In this document: positions 1 to 9,098 of the stretch, in pieces | Layout: each line of letters starts with the position of its first letter | How positions within the stretch are numbered: position 1 is the first letter of the stretch | DNA from: Termitomyces sp. T153 | Lineage: Eukaryota > Basidiomycota > Agaricomycetes > Agaricales > Lyophyllaceae | Assembly: GCA_018296165.2 (NCBI GenBank) | Contig: JACKQL020000164.1 | Span: 1 to 64,000 of the forward strand | Length of the DNA stretch: 64,000 nucleotides | Direction: 5' to 3' | Position numbers and translations under genes: made by a program | The notes under the pieces: model-generated | Databases searched by the model: none | What the model was told of the DNA's origin: nothing | What the model saw: only the letters and a program-made list of their open reading frames with translations

Positions 1-1634
1 CCACTAGCACCCAAGAAGCAGGACAATTTTGATGCCTTTCTCCAGGAGAATATGGACTCCAGCCACATATGCCCTTCCAAATCTCCAATGGCTTTGCCAG
101 TCTTCTTCATCAAGAAGAAAGATGGCTCACTCCAACTGGTTCAGGACTGCCAGGTTCTCAATACTATGACTGTGAAGAACCATTACCCCCTCCCCCTTAT
201 CTCTGAGCTCATCAACCTCTGGGGTGTGCAATACTTCACTAAACTGGATGTCCAATGGGGCTACAACAATGTGTGCATCCAAGAGGGAGACAAATGGAAG
301 GCCTTATTTTAGACCAACCAGGGATTGTTTAAACCTCTTGTTATGTTCTTCAGACTCACCAACAGCCTGGCCACCTTCCAGAAAATGATGAACAACATCT
401 TCCAGAACCTCATTATGAACACATAGTGTGTGTGTACCTTGATGACATTCTCATCTACACTAAAATGCTAGAAGAACACTGCCAGATCACTTGCCTTGTT
501 CTGGAATGTCTCTGCCAGCACTAGCTCTACCTCAAACTGGATGCTCATGGGTGTAATGCTGTAATGGTAGTAGTAGACCTCTATGGTAAACAGGCCCACT
601 TCATCTCTACCCACACCACCTGCTCTGCTCTGAGAGTAACCAGCCTGTATTGGAAGAATGTCTAAAAGCTCCATGGTCTGTCTGATGGGTATGTCCTGGA
701 TGAAGGCCCTCAGTTTGTGGCAGAGTTCACTCAGGAACTGTACCACCTGCTAGGAGTGAAGCTCTACAGCACCACTGCCTATCACCCTCGGTCAGATGGT
801 CAGACAGAACATGTTGACCAAAAACCAGAACAGTATCTCCACCTGTTTTGTAATGAGAGGCAGAATGACTAGGATGAGCTCCTTTTGGATGCTGAGTTTC
901 AGTACAACAACCATGTTCATTCTTCCACTCAGATGGCTCCATCCTTTCTGGACACTGACAGGCCCCCCTGCACAGTATTTGAACCTCAGGCACATTCCTC
1001 AGAGAATGACTTGGTGAACAAATTTGTGGACAGGATAAAGAAGGTGCAGGAGGAGGCAAAGGCAGCATTGGTGAAGACAAAGGATGACATGGCATAGTAC
1101 TACGACTGCTGGCAGACACCAGCCCCTGTATACAAGCCTGGGGACCATGTGTACTTGGACAGCTCTGACATACAAACAACAAGGCCATCACAAAAGCTGC
1201 CACATCATCACCTTGGCCTCTTTGTGGTAGAGAGCAAGGTAGGGCCTTTAGCATACTAACTCAAGCTCCCTGCAGGCCTGCATCAACTGCATCCAGTCTT
1301 CAATATTGTCAAGCTGTTCCCAGTTTCAGACAACCCTATTCCTGGCTGCCATCCTAAGGCACCACCCCCACCAATTTTGGTCAATAATGAGGAGGAGTAT
1401 GAGGTGGAGAAAATTTTGGATAGCAGGGTGTTTTGGAGAACATTACAGTTGAAGGTGAAGTGGAAATATGAAATCAAGGACATCTTTTGGGAACCACAGG
1501 CCAATGTACATGCACCAACCCTGATTCAGGACTTCTATCACAGGCACACCAATGCACCAAAGACAATTCAAGGCATTTACCCCAGGTCAGCAGCCAACCA
1601 GGCAATCTGTAACATTTTCTGTCTAGTATATTGA
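1..1634 (+). pseudogene. Ty3/gypsy pol remnant (RT + integrase + chromodomain, internally deleted)
   Basis: Seen: positions 52-312 read as the first half of a Ty3-type reverse transcriptase (FFIKKKDGSL, YFTKLDVQWGYNN). After stops, the catalytic YLDD box lies at 435-446. At about 550 the frame jumps to an integrase core (VVDLYGKQAHF; LDEGPQFVAEF near 700; DGQTEHVDQ near 800), so RNase H and the integrase zinc domain are missing. A chromodomain follows at 1377-1560 (YEVEKILDSR, WEPQANV), typical of chromoviruses. Stops and frameshifts interrupt every domain, and CpG is nearly absent while TpG and CpA are abundant. Inference: an old, methylated and deaminated chromovirus copy. Its 5' end lies outside the window. 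Confidence 0.85.
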
Positions 1635-1668
1635 GGTGCTGCATACTAGAGGAGGGGTGATGTCAGGG

Positions 1669-2158
1669 AACCATAGTGGCCAGACTCCAGGATTGTTTTC
1701 TTCATTCCAAGCCTGCCACTCATTGTAGACCTCCCATCTATGAGCTACAAGTACCTTTGACCAAGGACTATATTTTGGTTATACTTTTATGTTGTCACAT
1801 GCTGGGAGTATGGACATCAAGACCATTTACAATGGATTTCTGTTTTTGGATTAGATTCTGGATTTGGATGTTGTTGAATGTTTCTTCTAAAGTAAATTTC
1901 CTAAACACTGGCATTGGGAATCCTTATACTTGTTCTATTTGGATCTCCCTCTGCCCTATGAGTAGCTAGAACTCTAGAACTTCTTGTAGATGCTGAATAG
2001 GCTTTGTATCCCCCTCTGCCAGTTGTGTGATTGAGCTACAGCCTCCAGGGGGTTGCCCATTGGTACAATTGCTCATATTATGGAGATAAGTGAGATACCT
2101 CTGCCATCTTGCTCATGCAGGCAAAGATTGTTTTGTTGCTGACAAAGACTGCATTGTT
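1669..2158 (+). repeat. Probable decayed 3' LTR of the preceding Ty3 element
   Basis: A short purine run (GGAGGGG at about 1651-1657) precedes TGTCAGGGAACC at 1669, the usual polypurine-tract-then-TG arrangement of a 3' LTR, about 35 bp after the chromodomain ORF. The sequence is noncoding and CpG-poor. I cannot see a partner LTR, and the 3' boundary given is a guess. Confidence 0.35.
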
Positions 2159-3286
2159 CATTGGTGAAGAATAGTAGCTGGAATGCAGTATACCCTAGAA
2201 GTCATTGCAGCACTCATAGTGCCCCACTCAGCAACATTGTCTCCCAGCCATTTGGGAGGCAGCTAGGCACTGTATCATTCAATTGCTTGAGGTTCATCTT
2301 GGACCTCTCAGCATCACAGCCTCTGCATGTTAGCATTATGCTCTGGGAAGCTTGCTTTTGAGTGACAAAGAACTCTTTGTCATGTGGGTCCCAATTCACC
2401 ATTGGAACATGCATGTGCAACAGGGAGGATGAGATCATATTGGTCCTTGATTGAGTACCTTGATCATTCTCTTGAGTAGGGACAACTATAGAGTTGTCAG
2501 CCATTTTGGTTGCAGGACACAATGTGGCTGGATTCACTGAGCTAGCCTTTGCAGTTGCTGAGGCCTAATTCACAAAGCATGATGGCTTAATTTGACCAAA
2601 TTTGGATTTGAGCCTGATCAGGCATCAGGGAATTTTCTAACATAAGATAGATCTCATACACTTAAGCAGCTCCCTTAAAGTGTCATAAAGAAGCACATAT
2701 AATCCTTCCAGGGGTGAGCAAGGTCAAAGAATGAAGCAAGCCTTCAGCTATATATTACTTCTATTTTATTCTTGTGATCCTTGTAATTACAAGAGAAAAA
2801 ACTGATTGATCTAGTCACTGGAATTGCATTATCAACATCAATGGATGATGGTGATGTCCTTGAAACCCTCAGGTGCTAAAAAGTGTGTGATGTATTTTTC
2901 CTTGTATATATGTGGTAATATGTCATGCACCTGCTGGCAGCCAATAGTGTTTCCTGAGAAAATTTGAGAAAGAAGGCTGTGATGCCAATTTCAAACAGGG
3001 TATTTCTCAATAGACAAAGGTTCTTCACATTAGTGGAAGCCTTTTTCCAAAGAAAAACAAAAACTCTGTCAAAGAAACAGTATAGCAGGTTCCCTTTTCT
3101 ATTCCTTCAATGGAAATAGGTTCTAGTGCCAGCATTAATGCATGATGGCCTATTAAGTTGTCAATGATGCTCCTTAGTGCATGTGTGACATTTGAAGTTC
3201 CTGAACATCTCTATCCACTATCAATAATATGCTCACACCCATGGTTTTGAGCAAACTATGGCTCAAACCTTCCTGGTGGAAGTTAT
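2159..3286. other. CpG-depleted sequence without recognisable gene
   Basis: Short open frames exist (for example 2214-2537 on the minus strand) but none shows a motif I recognise. The base composition (CpG almost absent, AT-rich) matches the decayed transposons on both sides, so this is probably old transposon-derived DNA. Confidence 0.4.
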
Positions 3287-3873
3287 GTGCCAGCAGAACA
3301 TAGATTCACCCTAATCAACCTCAATGCTATAGCAATTTACTTGATGTCTAGTCAATCCAATGGCATAGTTGCCTGCTACTATCAGGACACACCTGCCACA
3401 CTCATCCTGGCAAAGAGTGGATGCATTAATGATGAAGATAAATCTGCTGCCACATCACTCTTGAAAGAATTAACAGTAGCTAGAGACTGGCTTGATCTAA
3501 TTCCTTTTCTCTCCCAATGTAGTCCTGATCAAGTCAATAAAAGGATTCATAAAATCTATACATCCTTTGTGGAAGATTTTAGTGGTCTGTGCAAGGTGGC
3601 CAAGGAATATGAGCTGAACCTAGATTCTTCAATTCCTAAATTCCATGGGGTTGGTAATGGGCAAATCTCAAAAAGAGTGGGTTGAGTCAGACAGTACCTG
3701 CTGAGGCTCCACAAACCCTTATCCAGGTCCTTCATCTCTGCAATGATTATCCAATAGGAAACCAGGAGTTTGAAAATATACATACTTCCTGGCTAAATTT
3801 TGTTCAATTATTGGATGCTATTAGGACACTCTTTGACCCCCAGTTTTTCTACACATTCAGTGATACACATTGA
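3287..3873 (+). other. Two adjacent unassigned open frames
   Basis: Frames 3287-3685 (132 codons) and 3682-3873 (63 codons) overlap by 4 nt and could be one decayed coding stretch. The translation is mixed and not low-complexity, with a mid-portion rich in Leu, Asp and Lys. I recognise no domain. It sits just upstream of a decayed Ty1/copia 5' LTR, inside CpG-depleted DNA. It may be a fragment of a host gene or a transposon; chance ORFs cannot be excluded. Confidence 0.25.
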
Positions 3874-3878
3874 AACAA

Positions 3879-4006
3879 GGTGACCCCTTTTCCTACAGTT
3901 CTGAAATCCAGTCTCACTGACAACCTAAAAATTTCTCTTCACCACACTACCAACACACCCACACTGTGTTGCACAGGTTATTTGACCACAATTCCTCCAA
4001 AAAGTG
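3879..4006 (-). repeat. Decayed relic of the Crinkler-gene 3' flank
   Basis: 3879 to about 3926 aligns with 8873 to about 8920, and 3931-4006 aligns collinearly with 9791-9866, the CpG-retaining 3' flank of the Crinkler gene. Most differences look like CpG decay (for example CCGACACACC became CCAACACACC). The two matching pieces are adjacent here but about 870 bp apart at 8.9-9.8 kb. The copia LTR begins a few tens of bp downstream. Confidence 0.7.
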
Positions 4007-4038
4007 TTGATGTGATGGCACTGTAAGTGGCCAAACAT

Positions 4039-4352
4039 TGTAAGTGGTCAAAAAGACATATTATACTTGCTTTGTTTCAATTTCACCATTTCACATCCAT
4101 TGTCACATAGAGGACAATGGATACTAGATTCTATATACTCTGTTGATACATACAGACATCCTCAGTTGTTCATAACACAGACTGAGGGTGAGTTCTTTTA
4201 TGCACATGTATTAGAATGAGTTAACTGAACTGTACCTTAGATGAACACTCATGGATATCTGTGTTCTATAGGTACAAAATGCAGTCATTTATAACATGGA
4301 CTGAGGATAAACACTTATGGATATCTGTGTTCTATAGGTTTGCATTCCAACA
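4039..4352 (+). repeat. Decayed 5' LTR of the Ty1/copia pseudo-element
   Basis: The right edge is set by homology of layout to the intact copia LTR at 45172-45529: the LTR ends in AACA followed at once by GGTTATGG. It contains a tandem pair of segments sharing TGGATATCTGTGTTCTATAG (4242-4275 and 4311-4340). The left edge is uncertain: TGTAAGTGG occurs at both 4022 and 4039. CpG is absent. Confidence 0.5.
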
Positions 4353-4360
4353 GGTTATGG
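4353..4360 (+). promoter_or_regulatory. Copia primer-binding site (half-tRNA type, decayed)
   Basis: GGTTATGG directly after the LTR matches the start of the intact copia PBS at 45530-45540. It is complementary to the anticodon region of initiator tRNA-Met, the internal-cleavage primer known for Drosophila copia and Ty5. Confidence 0.55.
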
Positions 4361-4550
4361 GTGTTTGCTGTCTTGTACACTGTGCAGTGTGAATTTTTGG
4401 AATCTGAATATCTCTTGTTTTCTCATAACTGGACCAGCTGTTCAGGTAAATTCTTGCATGATTGCAAAAGAAAAAATCTCCTGTCTATAGACTCTACTGG
4501 AATCTCTGCCAACTGCAGGTACAACCAAGAATACTACTTCCTCTACTACA

Positions 4551-5591
4551 ATGCCCACAGAGTCTCCAATTTCTGATGTGGGACAAATTGCTGAGATGCA
4601 CAAGGTCAACAGCTTGGCAAATCCTTTGATACTTCCAGTTGGGAAAGTCATGGCAGTTTGGATGGGGCATGTCCTGGACAAGGATGACAGAAAGTGGAGT
4701 GAGTGGTCCTACAATGTGAACCTTGAGTTGTCAATGGTCCAATTATGGGAATATGTGTTCACACAACCACCTTCCCCACATCTGACTTACAAACCTCCTT
4801 CATGAAGCATGCAATTTTGTTGTCAGAACAGAAGCTCTGCACTGAGATATGGGACACAGTGACCCTATGGTCATATCTGAAAGAATGTCATGATGGGGGG
4901 GCTGTACTGGTCCAGCAGGCATGGTTGCTCCAGGAGGCACTCACCACAAAATATTCCTCATCACAATCTCTGACCAAAACAGTTGACAAAATTTATCAGA
5001 AAATCAATTGAGTGTTTGAGGCTGGAGATGTTACAAAAGAGCTTCTCCAGTTGATTGCAGTCCTTTCTTCCCTATCCAATAGTCATATGCCCACATACAA
5101 TTGATCATATCTCAAGACCTTACCACAGCTGCTGATGTCATGAAATATGGTCCCTTGGAGATTTGCTGATTTCTGGAGGATGAGCAGATGTTGATGGACA
5201 CAGATAGGATGGCTAGCTTGCCTGTTGACACAACCCCAACTGCTCTTGCAACAAGGACATCATGTTACAACAGGCTAGTCTGTAGTGGGTGTAAGTCAAA
5301 GGGCTGTGCAAACTATATGGGGCATATGCTACCATGGTGTATCCAAGAGAATGGGGCCATAGAAGGCAAGACCATTGAGGAATTTCAACAAAACAGGCTG
5401 GCCCATTTTGAGAACCTATGAAAAGGAAAGGACAAGAAGAGCTCCACATCAAGGATCACCATCACTCTATTGGCGAGCATGGCCTTCACAATTGAGGGGG
5501 ACTCTGTGACCATTGCAGCATACATCTCTGCACAAGGTATGAATAGCACACTACCAAGAGCTGCATTTGCAGGCCTGGCATCAGATGTCAT
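4551..5591 (+). pseudogene. Ty1/copia gag remnant
   Basis: Frames 4551-4805, 4745-5011 and 5188-5421 together follow the gag layout of the intact copia ORF at 45781-50433. There is a helical capsid-like part (KWSEWSYNVNLELSM; IWDTVTLWSYLKE), then a Cys/His knuckle-like stretch (CSGCKSKGCANYMGHMLPWC) followed by GKTIEE. The intact copy has a similar Cys/His stretch followed by GKTINE near residues 250-285. Stops and frameshifts are frequent. Inference: decayed gag of a distinct, older copia family related to the young element. Confidence 0.7.
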
Positions 5592-5708
5592 CCTTGGTAG
5601 CTGTCTTGAGGACTAGAATTCAACACCTTAATTACAGTTGAGGAGGATCAGCACAGGGTAGGAATAGACTGGTGCAACCACACCAACCATAATCAAGCTG
5701 CTGAGATT

Positions 5709-6360
5709 TTGTTAATGACCTTGCCATTTTATCTCAACTCTGGAGCCACCATACATATATCCCCCGATTCCTCTGACTTCACCACTCTACAACCAATCCA
5801 AGAAAGATCCATCCAAGGTGTTGGAGGCTCAACAATAGCTGCAATGGGAATAGGGAACATATGCCTCCAGACAAATGAAGGAACAAACCTTAAACTTGAT
5901 AATGCACTTCACATCCCAAAGTCAACTTCTGCCTCCTGTCTGCCAGCAAAATATCTAAGCAAGGTTATTGTGATCTTCAACAATGCTGGCACCACTCTCA
6001 TCAAAGCATCCACAAAGACTCTCATTGCCACTGCCACATTGATTCCAAAACAGGAACTCTACACATTAAATGTCATTACTCACCAAGCCTATGCCATCCA
6101 CATTTCTCCAAACCTCACAACCTGGCACAATAGATTAGGCCACACCAATGACCAAGCTATCATGCAAATGGCATGGGCTGGGATGATTGAAGGTGTGCCC
6201 AAAACCTTTGAATCAAAACCTCCAAAATGTGACAATTGTATTCTTGGGAAACAGACATGAATGCCTGTACCAAAAAAGAGGGAGGAGGGCAAAGGGCTAC
6301 AAAGAGACTCAAAAAAGTGTGGGTGGATCTAGCAGGACAACCAGCAGTGACATCACATAC
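5709..6360 (+). pseudogene. Ty1/copia protease and integrase N-terminal domain remnant
   Basis: The 5709-6260 frame contains an aspartic-protease signature with the catalytic Asp changed to Asn (LNSGATIHISP; the intact copy has MDSGATVHISP). It continues through VGGSTIAAMGIG to the pre-integrase zinc region (TWHNRLGHTND, then CDNCILGKQT). After a frameshift near 6260 the integrase begins (WVDLAGQPAV) and is interrupted at 6361 by a nested solo LTR. The order of motifs is the same as in the intact element at 47-47.7 kb. Confidence 0.85.
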
Positions 6361-6837
6361 TGTGAGGGGATGAGCATGACTGTGGATAAACCTGGCTAGA
6401 GCAAGCAAGCACAAGCAACAAGTGAGTGTCAAAGGAGCAGGAAGCAGCTAAGAGGCAGACAAGGGGCAAGCACAGCAAGCTAAGCTAAGGTAACAATGCT
6501 GGGGCTCTCACAGTTGATTCACTGGATAGACCTGGGGAATGCTGTTATTGATTGGTCAAAGGATATTCTATCCTTGTGACCAGCTTATATACTATATCTG
6601 TGGCTATGCTATGACTAATGCTATATGTGGTAAGCAGCCTGGGTATGCTAAGCAGTAATGACTATCAATACATTGAAAGGAGAAATAGAGTCTGATGACT
6701 ACAAAGGGCTGACTAATACTGTCTGGAGGGTGCAGGGGCTTGGCAGCCAGTCAGTTGGATATGCTAGAGATGATGCTATACCTGGGACTAAGGCTGGATA
6801 GAGTCGGAGTTACCCATAAAGGGGTCATCTCCTTACA
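6361..6837 (+). mobile_element. Nested solo LTR with 5-bp target duplication
   Basis: A 477-bp insertion in the copia integrase. It starts TGTGAGGGGATGA and ends TCATCTCCTTACA, which is an imperfect inverted repeat (11 of 13) with TG...CA ends. It is flanked by direct repeats CATAC (6356-6360 and 6838-6842). Removing the insert plus one repeat rejoins the integrase in frame (before: GQPAVTSH; after: TGNNYIMNIVDDY), as in the intact copia (TGNKYTMDIVDDY). A TATA-like stretch lies near 6583-6596. There is no internal coding part, so it is a solo LTR or a tiny non-autonomous element. Orientation is arbitrary. Confidence 0.85.
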
Positions 6838-8190
6838 CATACTGGGAACAACTACATCATGAATATTGTAGATGATTACTCTAATAAACCTTGGTCCATT
6901 CTGCTAAAGTCCAAGAACAATGCATTTAATGAGCTCCAGGCCTGGGTATTGGCCCAAGAAAATCAGACTGGCAAAAAATTAAAGACATTATGCACTGGAT
7001 GCAATGGAGAACTGAATGGAGAGGAACACAAGAGGTGGTACAAATCAAGAGGGATTACCCTTGAAGTTGGAGCTCCATACACCTCAGCCCACATGGGATG
7101 AATAGAAAGAATGCATTGGACACTAAACAGGAAAGCTCAATCAATGAGGATAGCCACAAAATGTCCACCCTACCTCTGGAACAAATTTTACCTTACTGCT
7201 GCTCAGCTGCATGGAAAGACAAAAACATTAACCACTGATGAAACTACACCAGATGAGTTATGGTATAAAAAGAGGCCCAATTACTCATACCTCAGAGAAA
7301 TAGGGTGTTGAGCATTTGTGCTAATCCTCAATAGGCACAACCCTAAGGTCTACAAGCAATCCATTGAGTGTGTATTGATTGGATATGATACCAACTCAAA
7401 GGCATACAGGTGTTATGATAGAGCTACAAAGAAAGTCTATAGTTCATATCATGTCAGGTTCATCAAGAGTCATGAGGATGCTCAACCTCCTGTTCTGACA
7501 GAACCAGATCCAGATCCCCAAAAGGAACAGGACATCCAAATGATAGACTCAATATCAAAGACATCAAAAGAGAAACCAATCATACCGCCAGATGACAATG
7601 GACCTACCCACATACCCAATATCACTGAAGATGTAGCAGACTAGGCTCCTGGTGCTGATATGCCCATCCCTGATCACCGACATCATCACATGCCTGACCA
7701 ACCTTGCCAATTCAACTGTATTCCCATTCCAACAATGAAAGTTGCACCAGAAAATCATACTGAGACAAAACTGGAGAAAGCAGTCAGAGACTCAAAGAAA
7801 TTGGCATACCAAGTGAAAGAGGCATGGTTAGAAAGGCAATGGGCATTAGAGGACCTACAACATGAGGAGATCAGGGATGACACAATGAGGGCATCAAGAA
7901 CCTTGATCAGATTATGGCAATTCTCAGTACAATTGATGACATACCTGACTCTGATCTGGGGGCAGATCCAGATACTCCAAGGACCTTAGAGGATGCTCAA
8001 AAGTCATCTGACTGGCATAGATGGAAGGCCTCCTACCAAAATGAGATAAACTTGCTGAATGAGATGGGTGTCTGGCTCTTAATACCACATGAGAAGGTTC
8101 CTCACAGTCAGAAAATTTTCAAAGGTCAACCTGTCTTCACAGTCAAGCATGATAAGAGAGGTAACATCGTGATAGTCCAACAGGATGAAG
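6838..8190 (+). pseudogene. Ty1/copia integrase C-terminus and start of RT, truncated
   Basis: 6859-7101 reads as the integrase core (NIVDDYSNKPWSILLKSK; GAPYTSAHMG). 7111-7311 continues with the catalytic-Glu region (IERMHWTLNRKAQSMR) up to YSYLREIGC, and 7318-7644 gives the C-terminal block (CVLIGYDTNSKAYRCYD, YHVRF). An acidic linker leads to 7914-8170, the start of copia RT (NEMGVWLLIPHEKVP, IFKGQPVFTVKHDKRGN). Homology stops near 8180, so most of RT, RNase H and the 3' LTR are missing. Single stops lie between the frames. Confidence 0.85.
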
Positions 8191-8239
8191 TGACCTGTTC
8201 CTCACTTCAGACTACATTGATCATAGCACAAGTGGGATC

Positions 8240-8551
8240 AACTTTACTAACAAAGCATTCCTGGAAAAGATGAATTTGAGCCTGAGTTGGATTTTGTGAA
8301 ACCCATACATTTGCTCTGCTTCTTTGGATCTGGATTTTGTCATTGATTTCATAGGTTTCCCTCACACTTTCCTTGTGGCTTGTGGTGTAGAGGTCTTATA
8401 TGACCAAATTATTACTCTTCAGGACAGGATGGCAAAAGACCTAGGTGACCAGTTCATTTACTATAAGGCAAAGGATGCTTTTCATGACTACTTGATCTTT
8501 GAGTGGCATGAACCAGAACAGACCAAGACCCTCAAGGCCATTGTAAAATAG
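8240..8551 (+). pseudogene. Fragment of an alpha/beta-hydrolase (fold-3 type) C-terminus
   Basis: The frame 8324-8551 reads FIGFPHTFLVACGVEVLYDQ, then LQDRMAKDLGD, then KAKDAFHDYLIFEWHEPEQ. In alpha/beta-hydrolase fold-3 enzymes (hormone-sensitive-lipase-like esterases) this is the ending: GFP..(L/V)VVGG.EVLRDQ, an adjacent helix, and the catalytic His in a DAxHDF motif. Just upstream in another frame NPYICSASLD resembles the family's PYISPAS strand. The Ser and Asp parts of the triad are absent, so only about the last quarter remains. It directly follows the truncated copia RT and is CpG-depleted. Inference: a decayed host-gene fragment trapped among transposons. Confidence 0.55.
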
Positions 8552-9098
8552 GTACAATGATAGTGTACATTAGCTGTGTATCAAAATATAGTTTGTGAGG
8601 AAGACCTTTGCTGAAGATAGATGATTTGCCTGTGCAACCATTCAGAAGAACTCTGATTTTCCTTGGCTTGTTGAAATGACTGCAATGACCTTGCCCTCAA
8701 AGACAAAGTTCAATTTTGACATTATATGTGGGGATTCTATGTGATTAGACAAACAACCTGATTCAGTTTTGGTCCTGATACAGTATTGGGAATTTTTCTG
8801 ACAAATGCTGGTATAGTATGGTAAATACTCAAGCCAAATCAAGACAATTATGTACCAAGACAAAGACAAAATGGTGACCCCTTTTCCTACAGTTCTGAAA
8901 CCCAGTCTCACCAACAACCTACAGTGTTTGTTGCTCGAAATAGGCATCTCATGACCTGATATTTTGAAATGGTATCTCCTCCCACAAAACTGAGTAGGTT
9001 TGTCTCAAACTCTCGCAATAGACTCCTCCTAAGGATAGCTTGCAGGTAAACATAGCCAATTTTCTCAATGTCGAGTTGAATTTTTTTTTTGACCCGAA
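8552..9098. other. Intergenic; transition from CpG-depleted to CpG-retaining DNA
   Basis: No gene seen. 8873 to about 8920 is the segment shared with 3879-3926. From about 8936 CpG dinucleotides reappear. At 9099 the inverted repeat shared with 57975 begins. Confidence 0.5.

Noticed and set aside
2214..2537. 107-codon minus-strand frame
   Set aside because: No recognisable motif and located in CpG-decayed DNA; probably chance.
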